Shown here piece after piece: positions 36,308 through 43,333 of a DNA stretch of 64,000 bases. How positions within the stretch are numbered: position 1 is the first letter of the stretch; the number at the start of each line of letters is the position of its first letter. The position numbers and the translations under genes are program-made. Under the pieces are notes generated by a model. It made no database searches and was not told where the DNA came from. It saw only the letters and a list, made by a program, of their open reading frames with translations. The stretch is from an uncultured Acetatifactor sp. (GTDB lineage: Bacteria > Bacillota > Clostridia > Lachnospirales > Lachnospiraceae), in assembly GCA_947594835.1 (NCBI GenBank), contig CANQEH010000004.1, positions 62,001 to 126,000 on the forward strand. The letters are read 5' to 3'.

Positions 36308-36346
36308 ACAAAAAAACATCCCTCCACTCATGAAAGGATGTTTTTT
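36308..36346 (-). terminator. Leader terminator (attenuator) of the FecBCD operon
   Basis: AAAAAACATCC and GGATGTTTTTT pair over 11 bp around a 14-nt loop, with U-rich sequence after it. It lies between the promoter and the start, so transcription into the importer genes must pass it. Upstream small stems GGAGAGACTCC, CCAGAGGCTGG and AATGGA...TCCATT could form alternatives. This is a hallmark of transcription attenuation; the ligand is unknown. Confidence 0.75.
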
Positions 36347-36420
36347 CTATCAGAAACCAGCCTCTGGGAGTCTCTCCAAAATGGACAGGCAGCAAGCCCG
36401 ATTCCATTCATTGCAGGCTC

Positions 36421-36449
36421 AGTATAACAGAGCGTCCTGCGGCTGTCAA
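36421..36449 (-). promoter_or_regulatory. Strong promoter of the FecBCD operon
   Basis: -35 TTGACA (36444-36449), 17-bp spacer, -10 TATACT (36421-36426). Start of transcription should fall near 36413, giving a leader of about 127 nt. Confidence 0.8.
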
Positions 36450-36537
36450 GCCCGGCCCCGCCTTGGTCTGCCGGGCTTGGTCTGTGCAGCGCAGGCCTTG
36501 TGTTTTCCAGATCTCCCCGGCATCCTGCCGCCCCGTT

Positions 36538-37158
36538 TTAGAAGCCGTGCACGCGGTTATATGCTGCACAGATCGCATTGGTGTTCTTGATCAAAATGTG
36601 CATTGCGATGTAGGGGCCTATACCGCACAGAACCAGACCTACAATGCACCAAAGGATGACCGTAGTGCCATTCTCCTGAAAGTTCATCTGATAGCGGGGC
36701 GCGTTTGCGCAGAGACGATTGCCCAGCTTGTAATACCAGTAATATGCATACAGTCCGCAGGTGACGAAGGAAAGCAGGATAAATGCCAGCAGGCCGGCAG
36801 TCTGCTCTCCGTCGCCTTCACAGGCAATGTTCACATCCCTTGCCATAGAGTACAGAAAATAATATCCGTAAATGCCGCAAGTGATAATGGACAACACAAT
36901 GTAGGCAACCAGGCTCCTGTCGGTCTTGAGCGCCCCCCCTGTAGGCGGCATCCCATATCCCTGTGAGGTAAAATCCTGACGGACGTCATTGATCGCACTG
37001 TCCAGGGAACGGCTGGCCTGATCAAACGCGTTCTTGGCCCTGCCTGCCGCATTATTTACGGCATCCCCCATTTTGGCAGTGGCGCTCAAAGGGGCCCCGC
37101 AGCGAGGGCAGTTGTTGGCCCCATTCGGAACTTCCGATCCACAGTGGCTGCAAAACAT
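36538..37158 (-). CDS. Zinc-ribbon protein with DUF4234 membrane domain
   Basis: 206 residues. N-terminal zinc ribbon CSHCG...CPRCGAPL, a flexible Ala/Asn-rich linker, then four hydrophobic segments with the DUF4234 pattern (VLSIITCGIYGYYFLY and its repeat LLSFVTCGLYAYYWYYKL). The two halves of the membrane part look like an internal duplication. Function unknown. The ATG at 37158 follows AAAGGAGGAGAAAAGG. It lies 21 bp after the DUF2752 gene and is probably cotranscribed with it. Confidence 0.85.
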   Translation of the reverse strand: MFCSHCGSEVPNGANNCPRCGAPLSATAKMGDAVNNAAGRAKNAFDQASRSLDSAINDVRQDFTSQGYGMPPTGGALKTDRSLVAYIVLSIITCGIYGYYFLYSMARDVNIACEGDGEQTAGLLAFILLSFVTCGLYAYYWYYKLGNRLCANAPRYQMNFQENGTTVILWCIVGLVLCGIGPYIAMHILIKNTNAICAAYNRVHGF

Positions 37159-37179
37159 CCTTTTCTCCTCCTTTGTTCG

Positions 37180-37623
37180 TTAAAATATATTGGTAAAAAT
37201 ATATTGTACAGCCCGAAAGACAAACCCTTGTTCCGGCTGAAACTGTACAACGCTGTCCATAGAATCACACAACCTAACTATATATATGGTAACAAAGAAT
37301 CCTATAAATGTAAATATTAAAATTTTATAAAACTTATATGGGATTCTTTTTTGAAAAAGAAAGGCCAAAAAAGCTATGGGAAGAACATAGACCAGCGGGT
37401 GGTAATAAAATGCCGCGGCAAAGTCAAGCCGAAGAAGGGCCAGCACTGCGCGGGTCATACCACAACCGGGGCAGGATATGCCCGTAAAAAACCGGATGGG
37501 ACAACCGATCCCAGCGATGTGAAAGAACAGATAGACAAGGGAGACCGCAACAATCGCCGAACCGCCGGATAAGAGACGTTTCCATTTTTCTTTCGGGATT
37601 TTCTGAAACATATCCGACGCCAT
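37180..37623 (-). CDS. DUF2752 membrane protein
   Basis: 147 residues with three or four membrane segments and the DUF2752 signature CPGCGMTRAVLALL after GIGCPIRFFTGIS. The paired cysteines suggest metal binding or redox, but the function is unknown. The ATG at 37623 is preceded by ACGGAGGCA, and a good promoter lies at 37657-37685. The gene is AT-richer than most here. Likely first gene of a pair with the DUF4234 protein. Confidence 0.88.
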   Translation of the reverse strand: MASDMFQKIPKEKWKRLLSGGSAIVAVSLVYLFFHIAGIGCPIRFFTGISCPGCGMTRAVLALLRLDFAAAFYYHPLVYVLPIAFLAFLFQKRIPYKFYKILIFTFIGFFVTIYIVRLCDSMDSVVQFQPEQGFVFRAVQYIFTNIF

Positions 37624-37656
37624 TGCCTCCGTTTTTTCAACTGTCGCTTCGATGAC

Positions 37657-37685
37657 ATCATATCAAAGGCCGTTTTGAAAGTCAA
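37657..37685 (-). promoter_or_regulatory. Promoter of DUF2752-DUF4234
   Basis: -35 TTGACT (37680-37685), 17-bp spacer, -10 TATGAT (37657-37662), 34 bp before the start codon. Confidence 0.75.
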
Positions 37686-37820
37686 CACACTGCTCACAGC
37701 CGGCATACTGTCTGCCCATCCAGAAAGACGTTGTCATAAAAAATGGATGGATCCACGCAAAGATCATTCCGCCGCAGGTGAATTTTAATCCGAATACCAA
37801 CATGGAGGCCTAAAGTGTAG

Positions 37821-37860
37821 AAAAAAAGATCCGATCATGTCTGCATGAGCCGGATCTTTT
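37821..37860 (-). terminator. Terminator of hsp20
   Basis: AAAAGATCCG, a 17-nt middle part with its own TCATG/CATGA stem, then CGGATCTTTTTTT on the minus strand. Confidence 0.8.
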
Positions 37861-37982
37861 CTTCTATTATTTTTTCTATTCCCTTCTCCCTCTTTTGCGC
37901 AGGAGACCAGCCGTTTTGCCAGCCTCCTGCGGGAAAGCCCCCTACCCGAAACCTTCCTGAAACCGCCCTGCGGGAAAATTTC

Positions 37983-38459
37983 TTATCCCTCGATGGCAAT
38001 GTATCTCTTTTCCTCCACCTTCGGCTTTTCCGCTTCCTTTTTCGGGATGGACAGCTTCAACACACCGCTCTCATATTTCGCGCGGATGTCCTCCTGCTTA
38101 ATGTCTTCGCCTACATAGAAGGATCTGCTCACGCTGCCCGCATAGCGCTCCCGTCTGATAAACCGGCCGGGCTTCTTTTCCTCCCCGTTCTTGTCAAACC
38201 CTTTCGCCGCGCTGATCACCAGATAGCCGTCCCTCAGCTCCAGGGACAGTTCGTCTTTGTGAAATCCCGGAAGGTCGATGTCTACCTCGTAATGATCCTC
38301 GTGCTCCTGGACATCCGTCTTCATCATGTTGGCGGCATGGCGTCCGTACAGTTTTTTCTGTGCCTTCTGCATTGCCTTGTCGTCAATTGCGGGAAGATCA
38401 AAGAAGTCGTCAAAGAAATCATCAAACAGGTTTTCTCCAAAAATGCTCGGTAACATCAT
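37983..38459 (-). CDS. Hsp20/alpha-crystallin small heat-shock protein
   Basis: 158 residues. A short N-terminal arm (FGENLFDDFFDDFFDLP) precedes the alpha-crystallin domain: YEVDIDLPGFHKDELSLEL, DGYLVISAAK and the closing ESGVLKLSIPKKE with the conserved G-V-L. It acts as an ATP-independent holdase. A CIRCE operator overlaps its promoter (38536-38577), so HrcA very likely represses it. The ATG at 38459 follows GAAAGGAGAAATGACTT. Confidence 0.95.
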   Translation of the reverse strand: MMLPSIFGENLFDDFFDDFFDLPAIDDKAMQKAQKKLYGRHAANMMKTDVQEHEDHYEVDIDLPGFHKDELSLELRDGYLVISAAKGFDKNGEEKKPGRFIRRERYAGSVSRSFYVGEDIKQEDIRAKYESGVLKLSIPKKEAEKPKVEEKRYIAIEG

Positions 38460-38535
38460 AAGTCATTTCTCCTTTCCCATTCGTTGTTTCATCGGAACGA
38501 TTCCGTTCTTTTCGTTCCTCCCTTGTTCTGACTCT

Positions 38536-38577
38536 GTTATAGCACTTTTGTTAGCACTCGTCAATAGTGAGTGCTAA
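38536..38577 (-). promoter_or_regulatory. CIRCE operator and overlapping promoter of hsp20
   Basis: Perfect CIRCE: TTAGCACTC (38551-38559), 9-bp spacer, GAGTGCTAA (38569-38577). The minus-strand promoter lies across it: -35 TTGACG (38559-38564), 17-bp spacer, -10 TATAAC (38536-38541). HrcA binding would block the -35. Confidence 0.93.
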
Positions 38578-38656
38578 CAATTTTGATAAACTTTTTCTAA
38601 ACTATTTCAATAACGTCTGACATGACTGCATTTTGGGCGCAGGGGCTGGCGGATCT

Positions 38657-39859
38657 TCAGCCGCTGATCTCCAGGTTGCCGGATCGGGTAGACGCTTCCA
38701 CCCTGCAGCTGCCGTCTCCGAACGTATAGGTTCCTGCGGACACCTTTTTGCACTCCCCTGCCCAGGAGATATGGGCAGTTCCATAATGCGCGGCCACCTC
38801 GGCCTTCATCCCGCCTGCTCCCTCCAGCGTCAGGTAGATATCCCCTCTGACCGCGTTCACGCTGATCTGCTCCGCCGGGCCCGTGGCTTTTAAGTCAATA
38901 TCGCCTCTTACCGCCCCGCAATGGCACTTCTTTACCTCCGCGCAGGCTGCGATATCGCCGCTGGCCGACTCCACGGACAGATCGTCCGCAGAGATCCCCT
39001 TTAAATCCACATCCCCGCTGGCAGTGGAGATCTGCGCCGTCTGGGCCTTCGCATCCTCTATCTCTATGTCCCCGCTGGCAGTGGAGACCTGTGCTGTCTC
39101 AGTCTTCGCATCCTCTATCTCTATGTGGCCGCTGGCAGAGTTTACTTTCAGTCCCACCGCCCGAATCCCCGTCAGCTCCAGGTCGCCGCTTGCGACCTTC
39201 AGCTGAATCTGTTTCGCGGAAGCCTCCTTCATGGTCACATCCCCGCTGGCGGTGTTTCCCAAAAACGTATCCACCGAAATTCCCTGTGCGCAGACGTCCC
39301 CGCTGCTGGTGGAAAAGGAAAGACGCTCAAGCCCCTCCGGCAGTTTTACCTTTAACACAGGATTCCCAAGGCGGAACCACTCCTTGTTGATCCGGATGCT
39401 TTCCAGGATGCCCTTTGTTTTCTGCTTGTTTTCTTTGATCCCCGCGTAGAGCACATCCCCCTCTTCCCTTTGATAAAAAACCAGGCGGCGGTTGATCGTG
39501 TCGCTTCCCGGGATCTCGTACCAGATGGAAACCTGGCCGTCCGCAGAGCGCTCCAGCTCAATATCCGCCGCGTCACATTCCAGCTCGACGGCCCTGTATG
39601 GCCAGGCATACTGATGAAATCCGCTCTCTGCCTGTCCCGGGTCATTGCCTTCCCGGGCGTTTTCCTTATCCGCTTCGTCCAACTCCCGGATCATTTCTTC
39701 AATGTTTCCCAGCTCCCGGATGATCTCCTCATCCGACTTTCCCTGCTTTTGGCCCTCGGCAAAGTGCTGTCTATAATCTTCCATGATTTCCTCTTTCAGT
39801 TCCCTGCCGAATCTGTCCAGTTTTTTCTGCAGCTGCTCCATATATTCCGCCTTTGTCAT
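38657..39859 (-). CDS. DUF1700/DUF4097 beta-repeat protein
   Basis: 400 residues. Residues 1-65 are a DUF1700-like helical domain (KAEYMEQLQKKLDRFGRELK). From about 190 the protein is a beta-helix-like series with the recurring motif SASGD/TASGDIEI, the DUF4097 adhesin-like pattern. No signal peptide or membrane segment is seen, so it may stay in the cytoplasm. Two neighbouring repeat units are nearly identical (about 39015-39140 at DNA level). It is coupled to the upstream PadR gene (11 bp apart), a pairing common in Firmicutes, where PadR controls both. Function unknown. Confidence 0.87.
   Translation of the reverse strand: MTKAEYMEQLQKKLDRFGRELKEEIMEDYRQHFAEGQKQGKSDEEIIRELGNIEEMIRELDEADKENAREGNDPGQAESGFHQYAWPYRAVELECDAADIELERSADGQVSIWYEIPGSDTINRRLVFYQREEGDVLYAGIKENKQKTKGILESIRINKEWFRLGNPVLKVKLPEGLERLSFSTSSGDVCAQGISVDTFLGNTASGDVTMKEASAKQIQLKVASGDLELTGIRAVGLKVNSASGHIEIEDAKTETAQVSTASGDIEIEDAKAQTAQISTASGDVDLKGISADDLSVESASGDIAACAEVKKCHCGAVRGDIDLKATGPAEQISVNAVRGDIYLTLEGAGGMKAEVAAHYGTAHISWAGECKKVSAGTYTFGDGSCRVEASTRSGNLEISG
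39015..39140. repeat. Near-identical 63-bp tandem duplication in the DUF4097 gene
   Basis: Two adjacent units containing CCCCGCTGGCAGTGGAGA and TTCGCATCCTCTATCTCTAT differ at only a few bases and encode IEIEDAK plus TAQVSTASGD/TAQISTASGD. They suggest a recent in-frame unit duplication. Confidence 0.7.
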
Positions 39860-39870
39860 GACGCTCCTCC

Positions 39871-40179
39871 TTATCCCTTGATCAATTGGTTTACCGCATC
39901 CACAAACTCATCCCATTCTTTCCTGACCTCTGCCTGATACTGCCTGCCCTTGTCCGTCAGCCGGTAGTACTTTCTGGCCGGCCCGGACTCCGATTCCACC
40001 AGATAAGTGGTCACATAGTCTTCCTCCTTCAGTTTCCGAAGGATCGGGTACAGCGTACCGCTGGCAATGGACATCAGGTCTAAAATCCGCTCCGTCAGTT
40101 CATAGCCGTACTTATCGCCGTGTGTCAGCTGGGAGAGCACACACAGCTCCAGAGCTCCTTTTTTAAACTGAGTGTTCAT
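39871..40179 (-). CDS. PadR-family transcriptional regulator
   Basis: 102 residues from the ATG at 40179 (MNTQFKKGALELCVLSQL), preceded by GGAGGAAGGA. The PadR winged helix is clear: GDKYGYELTERI, ASGTLYPILRKLKEEDYV, RKYYRLTDKGR. It sits 11 bp upstream of the DUF1700/DUF4097 gene and should repress the pair. The promoter at 40277-40305 is embedded in ATAC/GTAT-rich near-palindromic sequence that could be the PadR operator. Confidence 0.92.
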   Translation of the reverse strand: MNTQFKKGALELCVLSQLTHGDKYGYELTERILDLMSIASGTLYPILRKLKEEDYVTTYLVESESGPARKYYRLTDKGRQYQAEVRKEWDEFVDAVNQLIKG

Positions 40180-40276
40180 TCCTTCCTCCATTCTTCTCTT
40201 TGGAATACGCCGTTGATCCGCTGTATGCGTCCATGCAGCAAATATCGTCGTACCCTTTCTTTCCGCCGGTGAGATT

Positions 40277-40305
40277 ATTGTAACACATACTACTATACAA
40301 TGCAA
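40277..40305 (-). promoter_or_regulatory. Promoter of padR-DUF4097
   Basis: -35 TTGCAT (40300-40305), 17-bp spacer, -10 TACAAT (40277-40282). The spacer and flank (GTATAGTAGTATGTG) form a loose inverted repeat, a candidate PadR site. Confidence 0.7.
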
Positions 40306-40374
40306 TATACTGCATTAAAATTAGTATTACATTTTTAAATTCTTTATGACTGGTTGAAGTTGGGGGAGTATTTC

Positions 40375-40505
40375 TGACTTTATATCTGATTTTGTTTCTG
40401 ATTCTTTCTCTGGTTTTCCCTCTGACTTTATTTCTGGATTTATCTCTGGTTCTATTTCTGGTTTTATCTCTGGTTCTACCTCTGGTTTTATTTGTCCCTT
40501 TTCTG
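40375..40505. repeat. 12-bp imperfect tandem repeat tract
   Basis: About ten units of the type TCTGGTTTTATT/TCTGATTCT, each 12 bp, in a region without a supported gene. The period keeps frame (K-x-R-x on the minus strand). Confidence 0.8.
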
Positions 40506-40681
40506 ATTTGTGGGCCTGGTCGAAGCCCTGCCTGATTTGGTATGCGCCCCGATAGGTACGGTTGATTTTTTAATTTTCCGAAAAAGGGATGGCGGAACAA
40601 GTTTAATGGAAATGTGATATGTATATGAGCATGATTGTGGTATTATGTTAGTGGAACAAATCAAAGTTTGGAGGAAATGAA

Positions 40682-40879
40682 ATGAAACGGATTATGTATT
40701 GGCTTGCCGTTGTTGCAACAATAATTCAAGCGTGTGCTTGTATCGCTATGGGATTTGAAATTTTTGTTGCAACACACTTAAATCCAGACGCTATTATAAT
40801 TGAAGCTTATCTCATGGGTGTATGTTTGATTGTTGAAATTGTTTGTATCCTTTATCGAGTTCACTCAAGTAAGCTATAA
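40682..40879 (+). CDS. Small membrane protein, 65 aa
   Basis: Two hydrophobic segments (IMYWLAVVATIIQACAC and IEAYLMGVCLIVEIVCILY) joined by a short loop, and a basic C-terminus. GGAGGAAATGAA precedes the ATG at 40682, which makes it credible despite its size. It is in an AT-rich island, isolated between minus-strand genes. No function can be given; no toxin or pheromone signature is seen. Confidence 0.65.
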   Translation: MKRIMYWLAVVATIIQACACIAMGFEIFVATHLNPDAIIIEAYLMGVCLIVEIVCILYRVHSSKL

Positions 40880-41022
40880 TTTTGCATTTATATCGAAATT
40901 TTTAACTTCCCATTTGTCGAACTAACAGTATTTATAATCACAATTAAACAGCAGCACAGGTCTCTTTTCATCATTGTAGTCAGTAGGGACACTTTTCCGA
41001 AAAGGGACTTTTATTTTCGGTT

Positions 41023-41655
41023 TTATTCCCGCTCTGCTTCCACCCAAAAATCCCGGAGGAGCCTTGCCAGCTCTTCCGGGGCTTCCCTGTTGACTTCGTG
41101 CCCTGCGCCGTGGACGACCGCCAGTCTGGCATGGGGAATCGCCCCGGCCAGTTTTTCGGATGCCTTCCGATTCGCCGTATCTTTCCCGCCGCAGACGATC
41201 AGCGCGGGACAGGCGATCTCATGGAGCGCACTGCTGAAATCCAATTTTGCCATTGTGCCGCACAGACGGATAGCCTCTCTTTTGGGAAATCCCATCTGTT
41301 GAAATGCGCTTTTGGGCATCACCCTGAACATGGCGTTTTGCAATGCCAGCAGCGCCCGGGGCATTTGGTACTGCGCTGCGATCAGAACCAGGGCGCCCGT
41401 CTTTTCCGGGTGGTCGATTGCATAATTTAAGGCCAGTACCCCGCCAAGGGAGATGCCGCACAGCGCTGCAGGGCCATCCAGACGGCTGCACACATCAGAA
41501 AAGGAAGCGTAGAGATTGCCGTAAGAAGCCTCGTTCCCGCCCAGGAGTTTTGTCAGGTCGGGGCAGATGCTGTGTTCCGCCCCGCCCGTCTTTTCGATGG
41601 TCTTTTCCCAGCTGTCCGGCGTCTGCCCCAGACCGTGCACATAAATTTTCTCCAT
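41023..41655 (-). CDS. Alpha/beta hydrolase
   Basis: About 210 residues from the ATG at 41655 (MEKIYVHGLGQTPDSW), preceded by GGGAGC. Oxyanion HGLG, nucleophile elbow CGISLGGV, Asp in VCGGKD and His in GAGHEVN form a complete catalytic triad. The size and motifs fit small esterases or MenH-like enzymes; the substrate is unknown. It lies 13 bp after pyrF on the same strand and may be cotranscribed with it. Confidence 0.87.
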   Translation of the reverse strand: MEKIYVHGLGQTPDSWEKTIEKTGGAEHSICPDLTKLLGGNEASYGNLYASFSDVCSRLDGPAALCGISLGGVLALNYAIDHPEKTGALVLIAAQYQMPRALLALQNAMFRVMPKSAFQQMGFPKREAIRLCGTMAKLDFSSALHEIACPALIVCGGKDTANRKASEKLAGAIPHARLAVVHGAGHEVNREAPEELARLLRDFWVEAERE

Positions 41656-41668
41656 GCTCCCTGTTTCC

Positions 41669-42598
41669 TTACCGCGCCTGAAGCGCCCCTTCAATGTCTG
41701 CTTTCATATCCAGCACCGCCGCCCGGGCCGCGTCAGCGTATCCCAGGCTTCCAAAGCGGGCGTACTGCTCCTGCTGATAGGCGGCGATGATGCCCCGGGA
41801 GGAATTGATGATAGCGCCCAGACCGTCTTCGTTGAAAAAATGCACCAGATCCGCACCCTTGCCGCCCTGTGCCCCATATCCCGGAACCAGGATAAATGTC
41901 TTCGGCATAACCCTGCGCAGCAGCTTCCCCTGCTCCGGGTAAGTGGCTCCCACCACTGCGCCCACACGGCTGTATCCCTTTTCTCCCATACAGCCCTCGC
42001 CCCAGCGGGCCACCTGTTCTCCCACCAGCTCATAGAGCGCCTTCCCGTCTACCAGACGGTCCTGAAATTCGCCGCTGCTGGGATTGGAGGTCTTGACCAG
42101 AACGAAGATTCCCTTTTTCTCCTCACCGCACACCTTCAAAAAGGGCTGGATGCCGTCGGAGCCCAGATAGGGGTTCACCGTGGCGAAATCCTCTCCAAAA
42201 GGGGAAACCGAATTGCCGCCTATCTGCACTTTCCCCAGGTGGGCCACCGCATAGGCCTCTGAAGTGGAGCCGATGTCCCCTCTTTTTACGTCCCCGATGA
42301 CCACCAGGCCCTTCGATTGACAATAGTCTACCGTTTTGCGGAACGCCTCCATGCCGGGCACCCCGAACTGCTCATACATGGCAGCCTGGGGCTTCACCGC
42401 CGGGATCAGGTCGCACACTGCGTCCACCAGGCCCTTGTTGTACTGCCAGATGGCCTCCGCAGCCCCCTCCAGCGTCTCTCCCAACTCTTTGAAGGCCGCC
42501 TCCTTGATGTGTTCCGGCACAAATTTCAGGGTGGGGTCTAAGCCCACCACAATCGGCGCCTTTGTCTTTTGTATCTTTTCAATCAGCTTGTCGATCAT
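41669..42598 (-). CDS. pyrF: Orotidine-5'-phosphate decarboxylase (type 2)
   Basis: Decarboxylates OMP to UMP. 309 residues, the length of the longer type-2 group. Motifs: IVVGLDPTLKFVP, IGDVKRGDIGSTSEAY with the catalytic Lys-Asp pair, NSVSPFGEDFA and VPGYGAQGG. The ATG at 42598 follows AAAGAGGGAAAAG, with a promoter at 42653-42681. No pyrD or pyrK neighbour is seen, unlike many Firmicute pyr operons. Confidence 0.95.
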   Translation of the reverse strand: MIDKLIEKIQKTKAPIVVGLDPTLKFVPEHIKEAAFKELGETLEGAAEAIWQYNKGLVDAVCDLIPAVKPQAAMYEQFGVPGMEAFRKTVDYCQSKGLVVIGDVKRGDIGSTSEAYAVAHLGKVQIGGNSVSPFGEDFATVNPYLGSDGIQPFLKVCGEEKKGIFVLVKTSNPSSGEFQDRLVDGKALYELVGEQVARWGEGCMGEKGYSRVGAVVGATYPEQGKLLRRVMPKTFILVPGYGAQGGKGADLVHFFNEDGLGAIINSSRGIIAAYQQEQYARFGSLGYADAARAAVLDMKADIEGALQAR

Positions 42599-42652
42599 CT
42601 TTTCCCTCTTTCCCGCGCGATCCGCCGCGCTGTTGTCTTTCTTATGTCTATC

Positions 42653-42681
42653 ATCCTATCATCCCGCTGTGGAAAAGTCAA
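42653..42681 (-). promoter_or_regulatory. Promoter of pyrF
   Basis: -35 TTGACT (42676-42681), 17-bp spacer, -10 TAGGAT (42653-42658), 55 bp before pyrF. No PyrR attenuator was recognised in this short leader. Confidence 0.65.
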
Positions 42682-42853
42682 TGAACTGTCCCGGTGTGCT
42701 TTGTCCCGGTGCGCCGCCCCGTCTCTGAGTTAGTTTTGCTAAATTCTGTGCGCCGCATCTTCCTATTTTTATTTTGTTTCTAAAAACCTATTTCACAAAA
42801 GTCAAAAGGCTATAAAATTGTTTTTAGGATTGCAAAAAGGAGGAAGAGGAAAC

Positions 42854-43213
42854 GTGGAAGTGGGAGAGATCCTTTCGATGCTCCGCAAAGAAAAAGGCCT
42901 GGGACAGAAGGAGCTTGCCTCCTATCTGAACCTCTCGACGGGCACCATCTCCAACTATGAAAACGGCGTCCACTCCCCTGACCTGACCACCCTGGACAAG
43001 CTGGCGGATTACTTTGGCGTCACCACGGATTATCTGCTCAACCGCACCCAGATACGCTACGACATCCGGCAGCTGAACCGGCAGTTGAGCGATGACTACA
43101 CCCTTTCCCAGGTCATCGACATCATCCTGGCCTGCAACGCCGGTTCCGTCGATCACCTGATGGCCTACGCCCGGTTCTTAAAAGCCAGTCAGGAAGAAGA
43201 CAAATCCCAATAG
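42854..43213 (+). CDS. XRE-family helix-turn-helix regulator
   Basis: 119 residues from the GTG at 42854 (VEVGEILSMLRKEKGLGQ); AAGGAGG with a somewhat long spacing precedes it, and a longer frame from 42818 has no site. The N-terminal HTH is clear: GQKELASYLNLSTGTISNYE, then LTTLDKLADYFGVTTDYLL. The C-terminal half is helical and of unknown role. Divergent from pyrF and ended by a strong terminator at 43221. Confidence 0.87.
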   Translation: MEVGEILSMLRKEKGLGQKELASYLNLSTGTISNYENGVHSPDLTTLDKLADYFGVTTDYLLNRTQIRYDIRQLNRQLSDDYTLSQVIDIILACNAGSVDHLMAYARFLKASQEEDKSQ

Positions 43214-43220
43214 CGCCATC

Positions 43221-43255
43221 AAAGCCCGGAACGAGTTGTCCGGGCTTTTCTTTTT
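43221..43255 (+). terminator. Terminator of the XRE gene
   Basis: AAAGCCCGGA (43221-43230), 8-nt loop, TCCGGGCTTT (43239-43248), then TTCTTTTT. The stem has A-rich flank, so it can also stop the convergent TPR-lipoprotein transcript. Confidence 0.88.
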
Positions 43256-43333
43256 GTGCGCCGTATGTGTCCTGTCTGTGCGCGGTTCTCCCATGCGGAT
43301 ATACAAGAAGCAGCAGACACCGGCCCGCTTTTC

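Larger units (their letters stand above)
37624..37982. other. Intergenic region between DUF2752 and hsp20
   Basis: 359 bp. It holds the DUF2752 promoter, the hsp20 terminator at 37821-37860, and between them a stop-ended minus-strand stretch (37694 to about 37820) reading like a protein C-terminus with FYDNVFLDGQTVC. It has no start, so it may be a gene remnant. Confidence 0.4.
40180..40681. other. AT-rich intergenic region with promoter and tandem repeat
   Basis: About 500 bp. Right to left: a short AT-rich leader of the plus-strand small gene, the tandem-repeat tract at 40375-40505, and the PadR promoter. A minus-strand frame across the repeat encodes only a K/R-rich 4-residue repeat and is not accepted as a gene. 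Confidence 0.6.

Noticed and set aside
36286-36449. Cobalamin riboswitch ahead of the FecBCD genes
   Set aside because: The B12-box pattern (GCCACTG) and the expected length are absent; only a generic attenuator is supported.
40180-40600. Minus-strand frame with K-x-R-x repeats upstream of padR
   Set aside because: The sequence is only a translated 12-bp repeat followed by the padR promoter region. No ribosome-binding site or family pattern.
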